Positions 50,614 through 62,964 are shown, numbered from the stretch's first letter. The stretch is 64,000 nt of DNA from Shewanella sp. VB17 (GCF_013248905.1 NZ_JABRVS010000001.1:1116001-1180000); one strand, 5' to 3'. Program-made: numbers and translations. The notes: a model not told the origin generated them from the sequence alone.

Positions 50614-50859
50614 AAAGTTTTATTTTTTTATTGATTGTAATGAATGTAAACGGTACAAGTTATACATGATTTTTAGTGTAAAATAAATGTTATTTCACAC
50701 TGCTATCTTTAATTAAGCTCTTTTAAAGATAATGAAGAAAAATAAAAATCTAATCAAGGTTAAGGGGGAATTGAAATTGTCTGATTGATCCAGTAGTCTT
50801 GCGGGTATCTAGAAAGATAAATCCACATCATAAACACCTAATAAATGACGGAGATAACT
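50614..50859. other. argR-mdh divergent intergenic region, distal part
   Basis: About 245 bp of AT-rich sequence between the ARG boxes and mdh. It must contain the mdh promoter; no element stood out strongly. There is no coding frame. Confidence 0.4.
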
Positions 50860-51795
50860 ATGAAAGTTGCTGTACTTGGTGCCGCTGGTGGTATTGGACA
50901 AGCTCTTGCCCTACTGCTTAAAACGCAATTACCTGCCGATTCTAAACTATCACTATATGATATTGCTCCTGTAACACCAGGTGTTGCGGTTGATCTTAGT
51001 CATATTCCGACTGCTGTTGAAATAAAAGGTTTTGCTGGCCAAGATCCTTCGCCAGCACTTGAGGGTGCTGATGTTGTTCTGATCTCTGCAGGCGTTGCTC
51101 GTAAACCGGGAATGGATCGTTCAGATCTATTTAATATCAATGCTGGTATCGTGAGAAACTTGGTTGAGAAGTGTGCTGCTACTTGTCCAAATGCTCTGAT
51201 CGGTATTATTACTAACCCTGTTAATACTACAGTGGCTATTGCTGCTGAAGTATTGAAAGCCGCTGGCGTGTACGATAAAAATCGGTTGTTTGGCATTACT
51301 ACGCTTGATGTGATCCGCTCTGAGACATTCGTTGCTGAAGCTAAAGGCCTTAATGTTGCGGATGTTAAGGTGAATGTCATTGGAGGCCACAGTGGGGTGA
51401 CGATTCTTCCACTACTTTCTCAAATAGAAGGTGTGAGTTTTACAGATGATGAAGTTGCTACATTAACAACTCGTATTCAAAATGCAGGTACTGAAGTTGT
51501 TAATGCTAAAGCAGGTGGTGGTAGCGCGACGCTTTCTATGGGGCAGGCTGCTTGTCGTTTTGGCCTTTCACTTGTGCGTGGTTTGCAAGGTGAACAAAAT
51601 GTTGTTGAGTGTGCCTATGTCGATGGTGGGAGTGAACATGCTGAGTTTTTTGCACAACCTATTTTACTCGGGAAGCATGGGGTGGAAAAAGTGCTAGCTT
51701 ATGGTGATATTAGTGAATTTGAAGCTAATGCTCGTGACGCAATGCTTGATACACTACAAGCCGATATTAAACTGGGTGTCGAGTTTGTTAAATAA
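50860..51795 (+). CDS. mdh: Malate dehydrogenase
   Basis: 311 residues. The NAD-binding loop is [11 protein letters not shown] at the very start. Catalytic His lies in [15 protein letters not shown], with substrate arginines in [10 protein letters not shown]. It interconverts malate and oxaloacetate in the citric acid cycle. The ATG at 50860 has GGAG 7 nt upstream; the first in-frame start at 50845 precedes that site. Confidence 0.98.
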   Translation: MKVAVLGAAGGIGQALALLLKTQLPADSKLSLYDIAPVTPGVAVDLSHIPTAVEIKGFAGQDPSPALEGADVVLISAGVARKPGMDRSDLFNINAGIVRNLVEKCAATCPNALIGIITNPVNTTVAIAAEVLKAAGVYDKNRLFGITTLDVIRSETFVAEAKGLNVADVKVNVIGGHSGVTILPLLSQIEGVSFTDDEVATLTTRIQNAGTEVVNAKAGGGSATLSMGQAACRFGLSLVRGLQGEQNVVECAYVDGGSEHAEFFAQPILLGKHGVEKVLAYGDISEFEANARDAMLDTLQADIKLGVEFVK

Positions 51796-51820
51796 GCATC
51801 GAATAACGTAGAGTATGACA

Positions 51821-51850
51821 TTAAAAAGGAGCCTGTTGGCTCCTTTTTAA
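51821..51850. terminator. Bidirectional terminator between mdh and ispB
   Basis: TTAAAAAGGAGCC-TGTT-GGCTCCTTTTTAA. A perfect stem with T-runs in both directions, shared by convergent mdh and ispB. Confidence 0.92.
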
Positions 51851-51959
51851 TGTCTTGGAGATTTATTGTTTACTTATCATGTGCCGATGGTATTTCGCTT
51901 AACCATTTGTCACCCTTATGTTTATAGAGATCATAGAGTGGCATCTGAACGCGATAAAA

Positions 51960-52931
51960 TTAATGACTACGCTCTACAGCTATTTTAGCAAGAGATATCA
52001 GTGCTTGCTTGTATTCGGTATCTGGAAGTATAGAAAGGGCACTGATGGCTTTCTCTGACTCTTGTTGAGCACGTTTAAAGGTGTAATCAAGTGCACCACA
52101 ACGATCTAAGGCTGCTAATATAGGTTTAATACTATCTGTGCCATCGCCTTTTTCGATAGCTGCACGGATCAGCGATTGTTCTTTATCTGATCCATGGGAT
52201 AAAGCATAGATAAGCGGTAGGGTGGGCTTTCCCTCAGCAAGATCATCACCAATATTCTTTCCTAGCTCTTCAGTATCAGATGTATAATCAAGAAGATCAT
52301 CGGTCAATTGGAAAGCGGTTCCTAAATATTTACCATACTCAGCTAATGCTATTTGAATATTTTCAGCAGTATCAGCTAATACGCCAGCTAGGCGAGTTGC
52401 TGCTTCAAAAAGCTTGGCTGTTTTACAATAAATGACATGCATGTAATTGTCTTCGGTAGTGTTGGGATCGTTGCAGTTCATTAGTTGTAATACTTCACCT
52501 TCAGCCAATACATTCGTTGCATCGGCCAACACTTCAAGCACTTTCATACTGCCTAATTCGGTCATCATTTGAAAGGAACGAGTATAGAGAAAGTCACCAA
52601 CGAGAACACTTGCACTGTTGCCAAACAGCGCGTTAGCAGTCTCTCTTCCCCTGCGCAGTAATGATTCATCGACAACATCATCATGCAATAATGATGCGGT
52701 ATGGATAAACTCAATAATTGCGGCAAGTTTTAAGTGAGCTTCTCCTTTGTAGTCTACAGCTCGTGCAGCTAAAATAGACAGGAGTGGGCGCATACGCTTG
52801 CCACCGCCATTAATAATATAGAAGCCCAGTTGATTAATAAGGGCTACATCAGATTCTAGTTGTTTGTATATTAGCTTATTAACGTTTTGCATGTCGTTGT
52901 CGGCTAATTGACGGATGGCGTTCAAATCCAT
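51960..52931 (-). CDS. ispB: Octaprenyl (all-trans polyprenyl) diphosphate synthase
   Basis: 323 residues. Both aspartate-rich motifs are present, HDDVVDE in the first and DDLLDY in the second. The enzyme elongates farnesyl diphosphate with isopentenyl diphosphate to form the quinone side chain. The start is set at MDLNAIRQL (52931), where the family begins, with AAGAG upstream. It is divergent from rplU. An in-frame 29-codon open stretch follows its stop (see findings). Confidence 0.96.
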   Translation of the reverse strand: MDLNAIRQLADNDMQNVNKLIYKQLESDVALINQLGFYIINGGGKRMRPLLSILAARAVDYKGEAHLKLAAIIEFIHTASLLHDDVVDESLLRRGRETANALFGNSASVLVGDFLYTRSFQMMTELGSMKVLEVLADATNVLAEGEVLQLMNCNDPNTTEDNYMHVIYCKTAKLFEAATRLAGVLADTAENIQIALAEYGKYLGTAFQLTDDLLDYTSDTEELGKNIGDDLAEGKPTLPLIYALSHGSDKEQSLIRAAIEKGDGTDSIKPILAALDRCGALDYTFKRAQQESEKAISALSILPDTEYKQALISLAKIAVERSH

Positions 52932-53206
52932 ATATAGGCTCTTGTTGATGGGGTGCAATAAATACTTAAGGCCCCATTTATGGCTTAAATGTTATAATGG
53001 TAAGGATTCTACCTAAAAATATGTCTCAAGGCATCAATTAGAAGGCAATACTGCGAGTAATTCCGTTCTTTTTTTATTCTTATTGAATTAAGGGTTGTCA
53101 GTTTGGCATTCTTAACGTAAACTCCGCGACCATTGTCATTAAAGCTTTTATACGTCCTTACCTCAATAATTGAGCGGCGTGTTAGAAAAATCGGAGTAAA
53201 ATAGCT

Positions 53207-53518
53207 ATGTATGCTGTTTTTCAAAGTGGTGGTAAGCAGCATCGTGTTGCTGAAGGCCATACTGTTCGTCTAGAAAAATTAGAAGTCGCTACAGGCGAAA
53301 CTGTTGAATTTGACCAAGTTCTTTTGGTTGCAGACGGTGAGACTGTTCATGTTGGTGCACCTTTGGTTGAAGGTGGCAAAGTTGTTGCTACCGTCGTTAG
53401 CCACGGTCGTGATGAGAAAGTAACGATTGTTAAATTCCGTCGACGTAAGCACCACGATAAAAAAATGGGCCATCGTCAATGGTTCACCGAAGTTAAAATT
53501 ACAGCTATCAACGCTTAA
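53207..53518 (+). CDS. rplU: Ribosomal protein L21
   Basis: 103 residues, start [14 protein letters not shown], conserved [16 protein letters not shown] and the ITAINA end. L21 binds 23S rRNA in the large subunit. It is the first gene of the rplU-rpmA unit, with rpmA 16 bp downstream, divergent from ispB. Confidence 0.98.
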   Translation: MYAVFQSGGKQHRVAEGHTVRLEKLEVATGETVEFDQVLLVADGETVHVGAPLVEGGKVVATVVSHGRDEKVTIVKFRRRKHHDKKMGHRQWFTEVKITAINA

Positions 53519-53531
53519 TTAGGAGTTATAA

Positions 53532-53789
<258 letters not shown>

Positions 53790-53819
53790 TCTTTAGCTAA
53801 GGCTAAGATCGCTTGTTAG

Positions 53820-53844
53820 AGCCCCGCCTTTGGTGGGGCTTTAT
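53820..53844 (+). terminator. Terminator after rpmA
   Basis: AGCCCCGCC-TTT-GGTGGGGCTTT. A strong G+C-rich stem of nine pairs, 30 nt after the stop. It separates the ribosomal protein genes from obgE. Confidence 0.88.
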
Positions 53845-53890
53845 TGTTTATGGTAAAAATTTTGGCTACATGAGTCACAAAGAAGTATAA

Positions 53891-55087
<1,197 letters not shown>

Positions 55088-55104
55088 AAATTCACGGAGA
55101 CGTC

Positions 55105-55590
55105 ATGAAAATAGCCTTAATCGCCGCGATGGCTAATCATCGTGTAATAGGGAAAGATAACCAAATGCCATGGCATCTTCCTGAAGACCTTCGCCATTTT
55201 AAAGCTGTGACATTGGGTAAGCCTATCGTGATGGGGCGTAAAACCTTTGATTCTATTGGGCGACCATTACCCGGTCGCCATAATATTGTGATTAGCCGCC
55301 AAGAAGGGCTCACAATCGAAGGGACAACGTGCGTTACTTCTTTTGAAGCAGCCATAAAAGCCGCTGGAGATATTGAAGAGTTAGTTGTTATCGGTGGTGG
55401 TCAATTGTATGTCTCGACGCTAGCGATAGCGGATAAGCTTTATTTGACTGAAATTAGCCTTGATGTTGCCGGTGATACATTTTTCCCCGAGTGGGATGAT
55501 GGATCTTGGCTGAAAGTTGATGAAGAAAATGCGCTAAGTGATGAAGGCTTGAAATATCGATTTATTAATTTAATTAAGAGTAAATCATAG
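55105..55590 (+). CDS. folA: Dihydrofolate reductase
   Basis: 161 residues, MKIALIAAMANHRVIG. NQMPWHLPEDLRHFK contains the catalytic Asp, and GRKTFDSIGRPLPGR and VIGGGQLY are the NADPH and substrate motifs. It reduces dihydrofolate and is the target of trimethoprim. It follows obgE by 17 bp in the same direction, so they are probably cotranscribed. Confidence 0.97.
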   Translation: MKIALIAAMANHRVIGKDNQMPWHLPEDLRHFKAVTLGKPIVMGRKTFDSIGRPLPGRHNIVISRQEGLTIEGTTCVTSFEAAIKAAGDIEELVVIGGGQLYVSTLAIADKLYLTEISLDVAGDTFFPEWDDGSWLKVDEENALSDEGLKYRFINLIKSKS

Positions 55591-55663
55591 CACTGTGCTC
55601 AGGCTACCTCAATGTGCTGATAGCGGCCCATTGAAGTTGTTTGAGTCACATATGTATTGTTAG

Positions 55664-56488
55664 CTAATGATTATTTAATTGTTTTTGAGTTACGGTCTCA
55701 TCGGTTTCCAGATGCCAAAGCGTCAAGTGTTCCCCCCAGCAACAGCCAGTGTCTAAAGCCTTAATTGTAGGTGAGCCTACTTGCCCCATTACAGCTGCCC
55801 AATGACCAAATACCAGTGTATGGTTTTGATTAATGTGGCCTTGTTGTTCAAACCATGGGGTGAGATTAGGATCCTTACACTGCTCTGGAGAAAGCTTGCA
55901 ATCAAAATCTAGACTCCCGTCACGGTGTAAAAAACGCATTCGGGTTAATGCATTTATGCAGTAAATTCTTCTTTCTGATGCACTCATATTTTGATGCCAT
56001 TGATTTGAGTCTGACGTGTACATTTTTTTAAGTAATTGCTCCTCATAATCAGAGGATAGTAGAGCCTGAGAGACCAATGTACTTTCGCTTCTTAGTGTCG
56101 ATAGATCCCATTGTGGTGGAATACCTGCATGACTCATCACAATTTTATGTGCTGGTAATTCTTGATGAAGAGGCTGATGCCGTAACCAACCTATAAGAGA
56201 GTTAATGTCTGGTGCATTAAGTAAAGCCTCTAGTTTATCTTTTGGATTAGCTTCTTTTATTTTTGCGTGAACGGCGATCAAATGTAAGTCATGATTACCA
56301 AGTGAGATGTTAGCTCCACCATTGAGTTTTTTAAAATATCTTAGTGTTGGCAATGATCCATTGCCTCTTGCTACTAGGTCTCCTACTGCCCAGAGTTGAT
56401 CTCGAGAAGGATTAAAGTCAACTTTAGACAACAAGAGAATGAACTCATCGAAGCAACCTTGAATATCACCAACAAAATAATTCGCCAT
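55664..56488 (-). CDS. apaH: Bis(5'-nucleosyl)-tetraphosphatase, symmetrical
   Basis: 274 residues, metallophosphatase fold with GDIQGCFDEF, GDLVARGNGS and GNHDLH motifs, and later MSHAGIPPQWD and FGHWAA. It cleaves Ap4A to two ADP and also removes Np4 caps from RNA in E. coli. It ends the rsmA-apaG-apaH group. Confidence 0.97.
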   Translation of the reverse strand: MANYFVGDIQGCFDEFILLLSKVDFNPSRDQLWAVGDLVARGNGSLPTLRYFKKLNGGANISLGNHDLHLIAVHAKIKEANPKDKLEALLNAPDINSLIGWLRHQPLHQELPAHKIVMSHAGIPPQWDLSTLRSESTLVSQALLSSDYEEQLLKKMYTSDSNQWHQNMSASERRIYCINALTRMRFLHRDGSLDFDCKLSPEQCKDPNLTPWFEQQGHINQNHTLVFGHWAAVMGQVGSPTIKALDTGCCWGEHLTLWHLETDETVTQKQLNNH

Positions 56489-56573
56489 CTCAACTTTACC
56501 TCTAAAAAACGAGCATCTTACGTTGGCTTGGGTATATCACAGGTACAAGCACCCCAAGCTAAATAAAAATGGG

Positions 56574-56954
56574 TTAATGAAGTAGTCCAGGAATAGAAAG
56601 CCTAAAAGGAGGGATCTTTGCATTAAAGGTTTGTCCATCCTTAGTGAGCATGCCATAACTACCTTGCATCACACCTAAAGGGGTTTCGAGTACCGTTCCA
56701 CTTGTGTATTCGTATGCGGTATCAGGTGCTATTGTTGGGGTTTCGCCAACCACACCAGATCCTTGAACCTCACTGGTATTTTCATTCGAATCAGTGATTG
56801 ACCAGTGACGAGTTTTGAGTGTTACGGGCTCTTTACCTAAGTTAATAATAGTGATGGTATATCTAAACAAGTACCTTTCGTCAGTTGGAGAGGACTGTTC
56901 TTCAATATATTCCGTTTTAACGTTAATTTTTATAGAATCTTCAAATTCAGTCAT
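56574..56954 (-). CDS. apaG: ApaG family protein
   Basis: 126 residues, a single fibronectin type III-like domain with VKTEYIEEQSSPTDERYLFRYTITI, QGSGVVGETPTIAPDTAYEYTSGTVLETPLGVMQGSY. Function is unknown. It lies between rsmA and apaH as in E. coli. Confidence 0.96.
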   Translation of the reverse strand: MTEFEDSIKINVKTEYIEEQSSPTDERYLFRYTITIINLGKEPVTLKTRHWSITDSNENTSEVQGSGVVGETPTIAPDTAYEYTSGTVLETPLGVMQGSYGMLTKDGQTFNAKIPPFRLSIPGLLH

Positions 56955-57044
56955 GACTTTTCTTTATAAAAAGGAGGGGAGCCTCCTAAATTTAGCGTAA
57001 TGTTCATCGTATAATCAATGATTGATAAGATGAACTCTAAGTAT

Positions 57045-57848
57045 TTATGGCCTATCGATGACAAGGTTTGCCATGGCAACATATTGCTCGACAGTGATCT
57101 GTTCAGGTCTGAGCGTTGCATCTATACCTAAGGTGGTAAACTCTGCATCAGTGATGATATGTTTTAGGTTATTACGTAACGTTTTACGGCGCATATTAAA
57201 TGCTGTCGTTGTAAGGTGTCTTAATTGATCGACATCTTTACAAGGCCATGGCTTAACTTTAAAAGGCACTAAGCGAACAACGGCAGAATCGACTTTAGGT
57301 GCGGGAGTAAAGCTATGTGGTGGCACTTCAAGGACAGGCATTATTTGACAATGATATTGTGCCATAACCGTTAAACGCCCATAGGCTTTTGTTCCTGGGC
57401 TTGCTGAGAGCCTAAGTACGACCTCCTTTTGCAACATGAAATGCATATTTTCAATATGCTGAGCAAAATCAAATAAGTGAAACATAAGCGGCGTAGAGAT
57501 ATTATAAGGTAAATTACCAAATACCTTCATCTGCCTATCTTGTTCGACCAATTGACTAAAATCAAATTTAAGCGCATCACCCTGATGAATTTTCAATTTA
57601 TCTTTCAAAGTTGGGTGTTCATGTAAGCGTGCAACGAGATCTTTATCTAGTTCAACGACTGTCAATGTGTCGATAGCACTAGCGACAGGCTCAGTCAATG
57701 CACCTAGACCTGGACCAATTTCGACCATAACATGATCATTGTCAGGCGATATCGCACCAACAATGCGGTTAATAACATTGTGATCGGTCAAGAAGTTTTG
57801 GCCGAAACGTTTTCTGGCCGTGTGGCCTAAATGTACTTTATTACTCAT
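57045..57848 (-). CDS. rsmA: 16S rRNA (adenine1518-N6/adenine1519-N6)-dimethyltransferase
   Basis: 267 residues. SAM motif [13 protein letters not shown] and the catalytic NLPYNIS motif are intact. It dimethylates two adenines in the terminal 16S hairpin; the target GGATAACC-type loop in this window's 16S lies near its 3' end. It is 13 bp downstream of pdxA, in the same transcript. Confidence 0.97.
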   Translation of the reverse strand: MSNKVHLGHTARKRFGQNFLTDHNVINRIVGAISPDNDHVMVEIGPGLGALTEPVASAIDTLTVVELDKDLVARLHEHPTLKDKLKIHQGDALKFDFSQLVEQDRQMKVFGNLPYNISTPLMFHLFDFAQHIENMHFMLQKEVVLRLSASPGTKAYGRLTVMAQYHCQIMPVLEVPPHSFTPAPKVDSAVVRLVPFKVKPWPCKDVDQLRHLTTTAFNMRRKTLRNNLKHIITDAEFTTLGIDATLRPEQITVEQYVAMANLVIDRP

Positions 57849-57861
57849 GTCTTGTTTTCAA

Positions 57862-58848
57862 CTACTCAGCTTTTACTGCCAAATCTATGGCTTTATTTAG
57901 TGCGCAGACAAAACTTCCTATGTCTGCTTGACCGGTTCCAGCGAGTTCAAGTGCTGTACCATGATCTACCGAAGTGCGAATGTAAGGCAGTCCCAATGTG
58001 ATATTGACAGAGCTACCAAAACCTTGAGCTTTAAGGACTGGTAAACCTTGGTCATGGTACATAGCAAGTATAACATCAGCGTCTTGTAAATATTTATTTT
58101 GAAAAATGGTATCTGCTGGTAAAGGGCCGATCAAATTAATCCCTTTTGCTCTCAATTCATCTAGAGCTGGAATAATTGTGTCTATTTCTTCTCTGCCTAA
58201 ATGCCCATCTTCACCTGCGTGAGGATTCAGTCCACATACATATATTTTAGGGTTTTCTATGGCAAACTTGTTGATTAAATCAGTATGGAGTATGTTGATT
58301 ATTTGATGTAACCGGTCACGTGTAATGGCTTTTGAAACATAGGCTAATGGAATATGTGTTGTCACTAAGGCGACGTGTAAACCTGGTGCCGTAAGCATCA
58401 TCACTACGTCTTGGCAGTTCGCTTGATTAGCAAAAAATTCGGTATGACCACTAAAGGGGATCCCAGCTTGATTTATTATCCCCTTATGGACAGGGCCAGT
58501 AACCACAGCATCAAATTCACCATTAATGTTTTTCTCACCAGCATAGGTGAGTGTTTTTACGACATAGGCACTATTTTGTTCATCGAGTTTACCGCATTTA
58601 GCCTCTACATTGAGTGAGAACGGCGCAAGGGTTAATGTACCAGCCTCCTGAGCCTTTGGTGCTAGGTTGGGTTGGTATGGCTTAAGTTGTAACGGAAGCC
58701 CCAGCATTTTAGCTCGAGAGGATAAAAGTGCAGGATCGGCACAAACCACTAGCTCAGCAGACCAAGCCTGCTGAGCTAGTTGGATAACTAAATCTGGACC
58801 AATCCCAGCAGGTTCTCCTGGGGTGATAGCGATTCGTTTAATCGTCAA
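57862..58848 (-). CDS. pdxA: 4-hydroxythreonine-4-phosphate dehydrogenase
   Basis: 328 residues. [13 protein letters not shown] at the start, the metal-ligand region [24 protein letters not shown] and the YHDQGL histidine block define PdxA. It oxidises 4-phosphohydroxy-L-threonine in the deoxyxylulose-dependent pyridoxal phosphate pathway. It sits between surA and rsmA in the canonical order. Confidence 0.97.
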   Translation of the reverse strand: MTIKRIAITPGEPAGIGPDLVIQLAQQAWSAELVVCADPALLSSRAKMLGLPLQLKPYQPNLAPKAQEAGTLTLAPFSLNVEAKCGKLDEQNSAYVVKTLTYAGEKNINGEFDAVVTGPVHKGIINQAGIPFSGHTEFFANQANCQDVVMMLTAPGLHVALVTTHIPLAYVSKAITRDRLHQIINILHTDLINKFAIENPKIYVCGLNPHAGEDGHLGREEIDTIIPALDELRAKGINLIGPLPADTIFQNKYLQDADVILAMYHDQGLPVLKAQGFGSSVNITLGLPYIRTSVDHGTALELAGTGQADIGSFVCALNKAIDLAVKAE

Positions 58849-58929
58849 TATTATTAGCCTCGATTAAAATGGTATTCAAATGTCTATTGATTCTTTGGCC
58901 AATGGTAACAGATTTAACTGTCATTCAGT

Positions 58930-60234
58930 TTAGTTATTATTTGAATCAGGTTTGAAAACCTCAATATATGCTTCAGCTCTCATTTCATCGAGCCAGTTCT
59001 GTAGCTCTTCATTAAACTTACGTCTGAAGATGAGTTGATGTGCCCTATTGGTATTAAACTTATCCGTAGCATCTGTTTTCCGGCGTTCTTCAAGTTGGAC
59101 TATATGCCAACCGTGGGTTGAACGAAAAGGAGCACTGATTTCATTGACTTCCAGCGAATTTAATGTGTCGGCAAACTCTGGGACATAGATACTTGGATCG
59201 GCCCAACCTAGTTCACCACCTTTGGCCCCTGAACCAGGATCTTCAGAGTATTGACGTGCAAGCACAGCAAAGTCAGTATCGCCGTTACGTATTTGTGTTA
59301 CAAATTTATTTAACATCGCCTTGGCACGTTCTTCAGATAAGATCGGTGATGGCTTTATCAAAATATGTCTAGAACGAACTTCACTTATTTCTTGAGTCTT
59401 AAGGCCACGAGCATCGAGTACTTTGATGATGTGAAAGCCTGCGCCACTTCTGATTGGGCCGATGACATCATCTTGCTTTGCACTTCCCAGTACTTCGGCA
59501 AAGAGTGTCGGCATCTCGTTGATGTTCATGTAATCCCATACGCCACCTTCAAGCGCCTTCGGGCCTGACGATGATGCAATGGCTGTGCGGCGAAAATCTT
59601 CTCCATCTTTAATCCGTTTTAGCACGGTGTTAGATCGTTTACTTGCTTTAGCAAGTTGCTCACTATTTGGATTACTTGGTACCTCGATAAGGATATGGCC
59701 AATTTGAAATTCAACTTCTTGTAAGCCTTTTTCTTCAATCATTTTGACTAAATTACTAATCTCTTGCGGAGAAACTTGGATACGACGTTGAACTTGAATA
59801 CGTTGTATTTCACCTAATGTCATTTCTTCGCGTAGCTGTTCGCGGTATTGATTCCAATTCATTCCCTCCTTGGCGATATTAACTTGCATTTGCTCAATAG
59901 TTAGTTTTTGGTCTTTAGCGATATTAGCTATCGTTTGATCAAGTTGCAGATCACCAATATGTAAACCTATTCTATCTGCCATCTGCATTTGTAATCGAGT
60001 CATGATTAATCGTTCAATAACTTGAGTTCTTAAGGCTTGATCAGAAGGAAGCGACTGCTCTGCTGCAGTAGCATTTGCCTTAACAGTGGCTAACATATTG
60101 CTTATTTCGCTTTCTAGTACAATACCTTCATTAATTTGCACTGATACGCGATCGAGAGGAGCTGTCTGTGCTTGGCTTGCTTGGCTAATGGTCAAGGCAA
60201 GAAAAGCAAAAATTAAATGTTTACACGGTTTCAT
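58930..60234 (-). CDS. surA: Periplasmic chaperone SurA (parvulin-type isomerase)
   Basis: 434 residues after the start correction to MKPCKHLIF at 60234. There, AAGGA sits 9 nt upstream and the signal peptide (LIFAFLALTISQASQAQ) is terminal. The longer frame to 60303 would bury the signal. The chaperone domain is followed by two parvulin domains, the second beginning EVRSRHILIKPS. It escorts barrel proteins such as LptD, whose gene lies directly upstream. Confidence 0.95.
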   Translation of the reverse strand: MKPCKHLIFAFLALTISQASQAQTAPLDRVSVQINEGIVLESEISNMLATVKANATAAEQSLPSDQALRTQVIERLIMTRLQMQMADRIGLHIGDLQLDQTIANIAKDQKLTIEQMQVNIAKEGMNWNQYREQLREEMTLGEIQRIQVQRRIQVSPQEISNLVKMIEEKGLQEVEFQIGHILIEVPSNPNSEQLAKASKRSNTVLKRIKDGEDFRRTAIASSSGPKALEGGVWDYMNINEMPTLFAEVLGSAKQDDVIGPIRSGAGFHIIKVLDARGLKTQEISEVRSRHILIKPSPILSEERAKAMLNKFVTQIRNGDTDFAVLARQYSEDPGSGAKGGELGWADPSIYVPEFADTLNSLEVNEISAPFRSTHGWHIVQLEERRKTDATDKFNTNRAHQLIFRRKFNEELQNWLDEMRAEAYIEVFKPDSNNN

Positions 60235-60470
60235 CCACAAAAATCCTTGGCATATTAATGTCAGGTGCGGCATCAAATGATGCTGACTTGATTCTATTAT
60301 CATGGTTTGACTCTAAGGTCCCGCCATGGTTCATCAAAAATTAACTTATTTACGCTCGTTGTAAAAGGTAACAGCCATCTATGTAAACCTTTTACTGTTA
60401 GATAATGCCGCGCATTACCACTTGTATCATCTTCAGTTTTACACGGTTAGTTCAATAGCCTATGCAATAC

Positions 60471-62807
60471 TTAATCTGTAAGGTACAGAGGTTTACGATA
60501 ATTAAACAAGCCATCATCAAACGTATGTGATACGCCTAATGGACCTGATCCCCCGAGCCCTCTTATCGTGAAAGTGAAAGATATACCGCTGTCAAAAAGC
60601 TCCCGGTTATTCTGTATATCATCAATATTATTGTCATAATTTGCTTTGAGTCGATTATAATAACCTAAACCTATCGCCCAGCAACAAGATTCATATTGAA
60701 AACCTGCGTAAGTTTCAATATTACGACGTTCGTTAAGATCATAATACCAATCTGCGATCAAATATATGTTGTCATTTACTGGCCAAGCACCTCGGATGCC
60801 TGTTTGTGAAATATCCACAGAATCAGCGTTATCTGTGTCTATATTACTGTCTTGTAGATCTGGGACATAGCGATAGCTAAACTGAAGTAACTTATTGACT
60901 CCTGGCCTAAAATCGAGTGTTACTTCAGTTTTTTTATTATCACTGAGTTTGGTATCATACTGAATCGAACCGCTCATGTACCAGTCTTGGTATAATTTAG
61001 TACTTAATTCTGCAGCGAGAACTGAGTTTGAACTATTTTCTTGAATGAAATTACCCGTTTGATTTGTTGGATCACTGATACCAACTTTGCTTTCTTTAAA
61101 GTAATGAATTTGTCCTAGGCTGAACTTAAATGTTTCCTGGTTATGTTGATCAAATAGGCGCGTGGTTAAACCGAGAGTTAATTGGTTCGCATCAGCTATT
61201 CTATCAATACCAGAAAAACGTCTATCACGAAATAATCCAAAGTAATCTTCTTGCATTTTTGCAGTATCATATATGCCTATATTGTTCTGTTCTTCATAAC
61301 CCACATAGAGATATTGAAACTGAGGCTCTAAGGTTTGTCGATAGTTTTCATCAAAATAGCTGGTAAAACGTTCAAAATTTATCTGACCATGAAAACGAAC
61401 CTGAGGTAAAGTACGACTGACGGAGTTGTCTAGTTGTTGGTTGTTAGTGAGGTCATTTATATCTTGCCAATAGTAAGTTTGCAGTAACTTAAATTCACTG
61501 GTCAAAGAGCCTGCAGGCCCATGTATTGGATAAGTCATCGTGGGTTCAAGATGAAGACGTGTAGCATCTGGTTGATCATTTTTATCATTTTCAAAATTAG
61601 TCGCTTCACCGAAAAACGCAAAATCAAAGCCATTCCAAAAATTAGGAGAACGGTAGTTCAAGTCAATTTGTGGCATCACTTGGTAAGGCTTTTCATCTTC
61701 GCCAAGCACTTTAATATCTTGTACTCGCGCACTGAAGTCCCAATTTTTTTCTAAATAACTCATTTCTCCAATACGAGATATTTGATTATCTGTCGACTGC
61801 TGGACATCGGAGTCTAGATCACTAAAGTAATTATCATCAGATACATCAGTAAAGTCAGCCATAACGCGCCAGTTTTCATTAATTGATCCTTTATGATCCC
61901 AATGATACAGATAACGTGAGGGTGAATCTGCCAGCATATCATCGTCGTTTAGGTACTCTAAATTGATGCCACCTTGTTGTGATTCTCCCGCTAAATAGCG
62001 AAAATCAGTTTTAAGGAATAACCCTCTAGAAGTCATGTAATTAGGCGTCAGGGTCAGATCATATTCTGGTGAGATATTCCAATAATAGGGGGTCGAAATT
62101 TCCATGCCGTTGGTTGAATTGTTACCGAACTCTGGAAATAAAAAACCAGATTTACGTTTATTAGAGATAGGCACAGACATATATGGAATATAAAATACAG
62201 GGACCCCCCCTATTTTCAATTTTGCATCTGATAGTTCCAACGACTCTTCTGTGCTGTCAATTTTGATGGTGTCAGCTTCAAATAGCCATGAGCTATCTCC
62301 TGGTGGACAGCTGGTAAAATTGGTTTTGCTTAAATGCAGATCGTTATCAGGGGTTATTTCTAACTTTTCAGCATTGCCATGAATTTGCCGACCATTGAGC
62401 CAATATTGTGCACCCCAAAGTGATGCGGTATTAGTGCGCATTTCTGCAATGAGAGAATCAGCTGTAATGGTTATCATTGGATCTTGAAAAATCAAACTGC
62501 CATTAGCGTCTAGCTGTTCTTTTTGTTGATCTAAAATGGCTTCGTCAGCGGCGATATTACGGTTGCCCTGACTAAAAGACACATCACCAGTAAATTTGGC
62601 TTGTTGACCCATTTGAGCTTCCGAACGATTAGACATAATCCTGATTTCTTGCGTTAAATAGTCAGTATCTTCATTGTCCTTGGCTGTGATATGTGGAACG
62701 GGAGGCTCGACGATGCATTGCATGGTAGCATCGGAAGTCATGGTCGTTTCTTCCGCCAAGACTAATTGTGGAAGTAAGCTTAGTGCCAATAAATAACGGG
62801 TCTGCAT
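60471..62807 (-). CDS. lptD: LPS-assembly protein LptD
   Basis: 778 residues with a signal peptide (LLALSLLPQLVLA), an N-terminal OstA-like jellyroll domain (about 50-200) and a large beta-barrel. Four cysteines at expected places, one near the mature N-terminus (MQCIVEP), one in SCPPGDSSW and two in ESCCWAI, form the interdomain disulfides that gate assembly. It moves lipopolysaccharide to the outer leaflet together with LptE. It heads the lptD-surA-pdxA-rsmA-apaGH order. Confidence 0.97.
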   Translation of the reverse strand: MQTRYLLALSLLPQLVLAEETTMTSDATMQCIVEPPVPHITAKDNEDTDYLTQEIRIMSNRSEAQMGQQAKFTGDVSFSQGNRNIAADEAILDQQKEQLDANGSLIFQDPMITITADSLIAEMRTNTASLWGAQYWLNGRQIHGNAEKLEITPDNDLHLSKTNFTSCPPGDSSWLFEADTIKIDSTEESLELSDAKLKIGGVPVFYIPYMSVPISNKRKSGFLFPEFGNNSTNGMEISTPYYWNISPEYDLTLTPNYMTSRGLFLKTDFRYLAGESQQGGINLEYLNDDDMLADSPSRYLYHWDHKGSINENWRVMADFTDVSDDNYFSDLDSDVQQSTDNQISRIGEMSYLEKNWDFSARVQDIKVLGEDEKPYQVMPQIDLNYRSPNFWNGFDFAFFGEATNFENDKNDQPDATRLHLEPTMTYPIHGPAGSLTSEFKLLQTYYWQDINDLTNNQQLDNSVSRTLPQVRFHGQINFERFTSYFDENYRQTLEPQFQYLYVGYEEQNNIGIYDTAKMQEDYFGLFRDRRFSGIDRIADANQLTLGLTTRLFDQHNQETFKFSLGQIHYFKESKVGISDPTNQTGNFIQENSSNSVLAAELSTKLYQDWYMSGSIQYDTKLSDNKKTEVTLDFRPGVNKLLQFSYRYVPDLQDSNIDTDNADSVDISQTGIRGAWPVNDNIYLIADWYYDLNERRNIETYAGFQYESCCWAIGLGYYNRLKANYDNNIDDIQNNRELFDSGISFTFTIRGLGGSGPLGVSHTFDDGLFNYRKPLYLTD

Positions 62808-62964
62808 TTTGAGTCTTTTAATAGGATTTCTTCGTTTGTAAAATAATAGTGAGGGACAAAAGTCACCTTAATTTTTATGTAACTGGGCTAAATATCGATA
62901 TTGAGATTATTAGCCGATCACATTTTGCTTTATAATAAAGCAATTTTTACATAAGAGCCATGAG

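Noticed and set aside
53009..53260. 83-codon minus-strand ORF in the ispB-rplU spacer
   Set aside because: It overlaps the start of rplU antisense and has no family signature.
62925..62947. Terminator-like hairpin upstream of amgK (TTGCTTTA/TAAAGCAA)
   Set aside because: The stem is short and AT-only and sits in a divergent promoter region; it may be chance or an operator and cannot be called.
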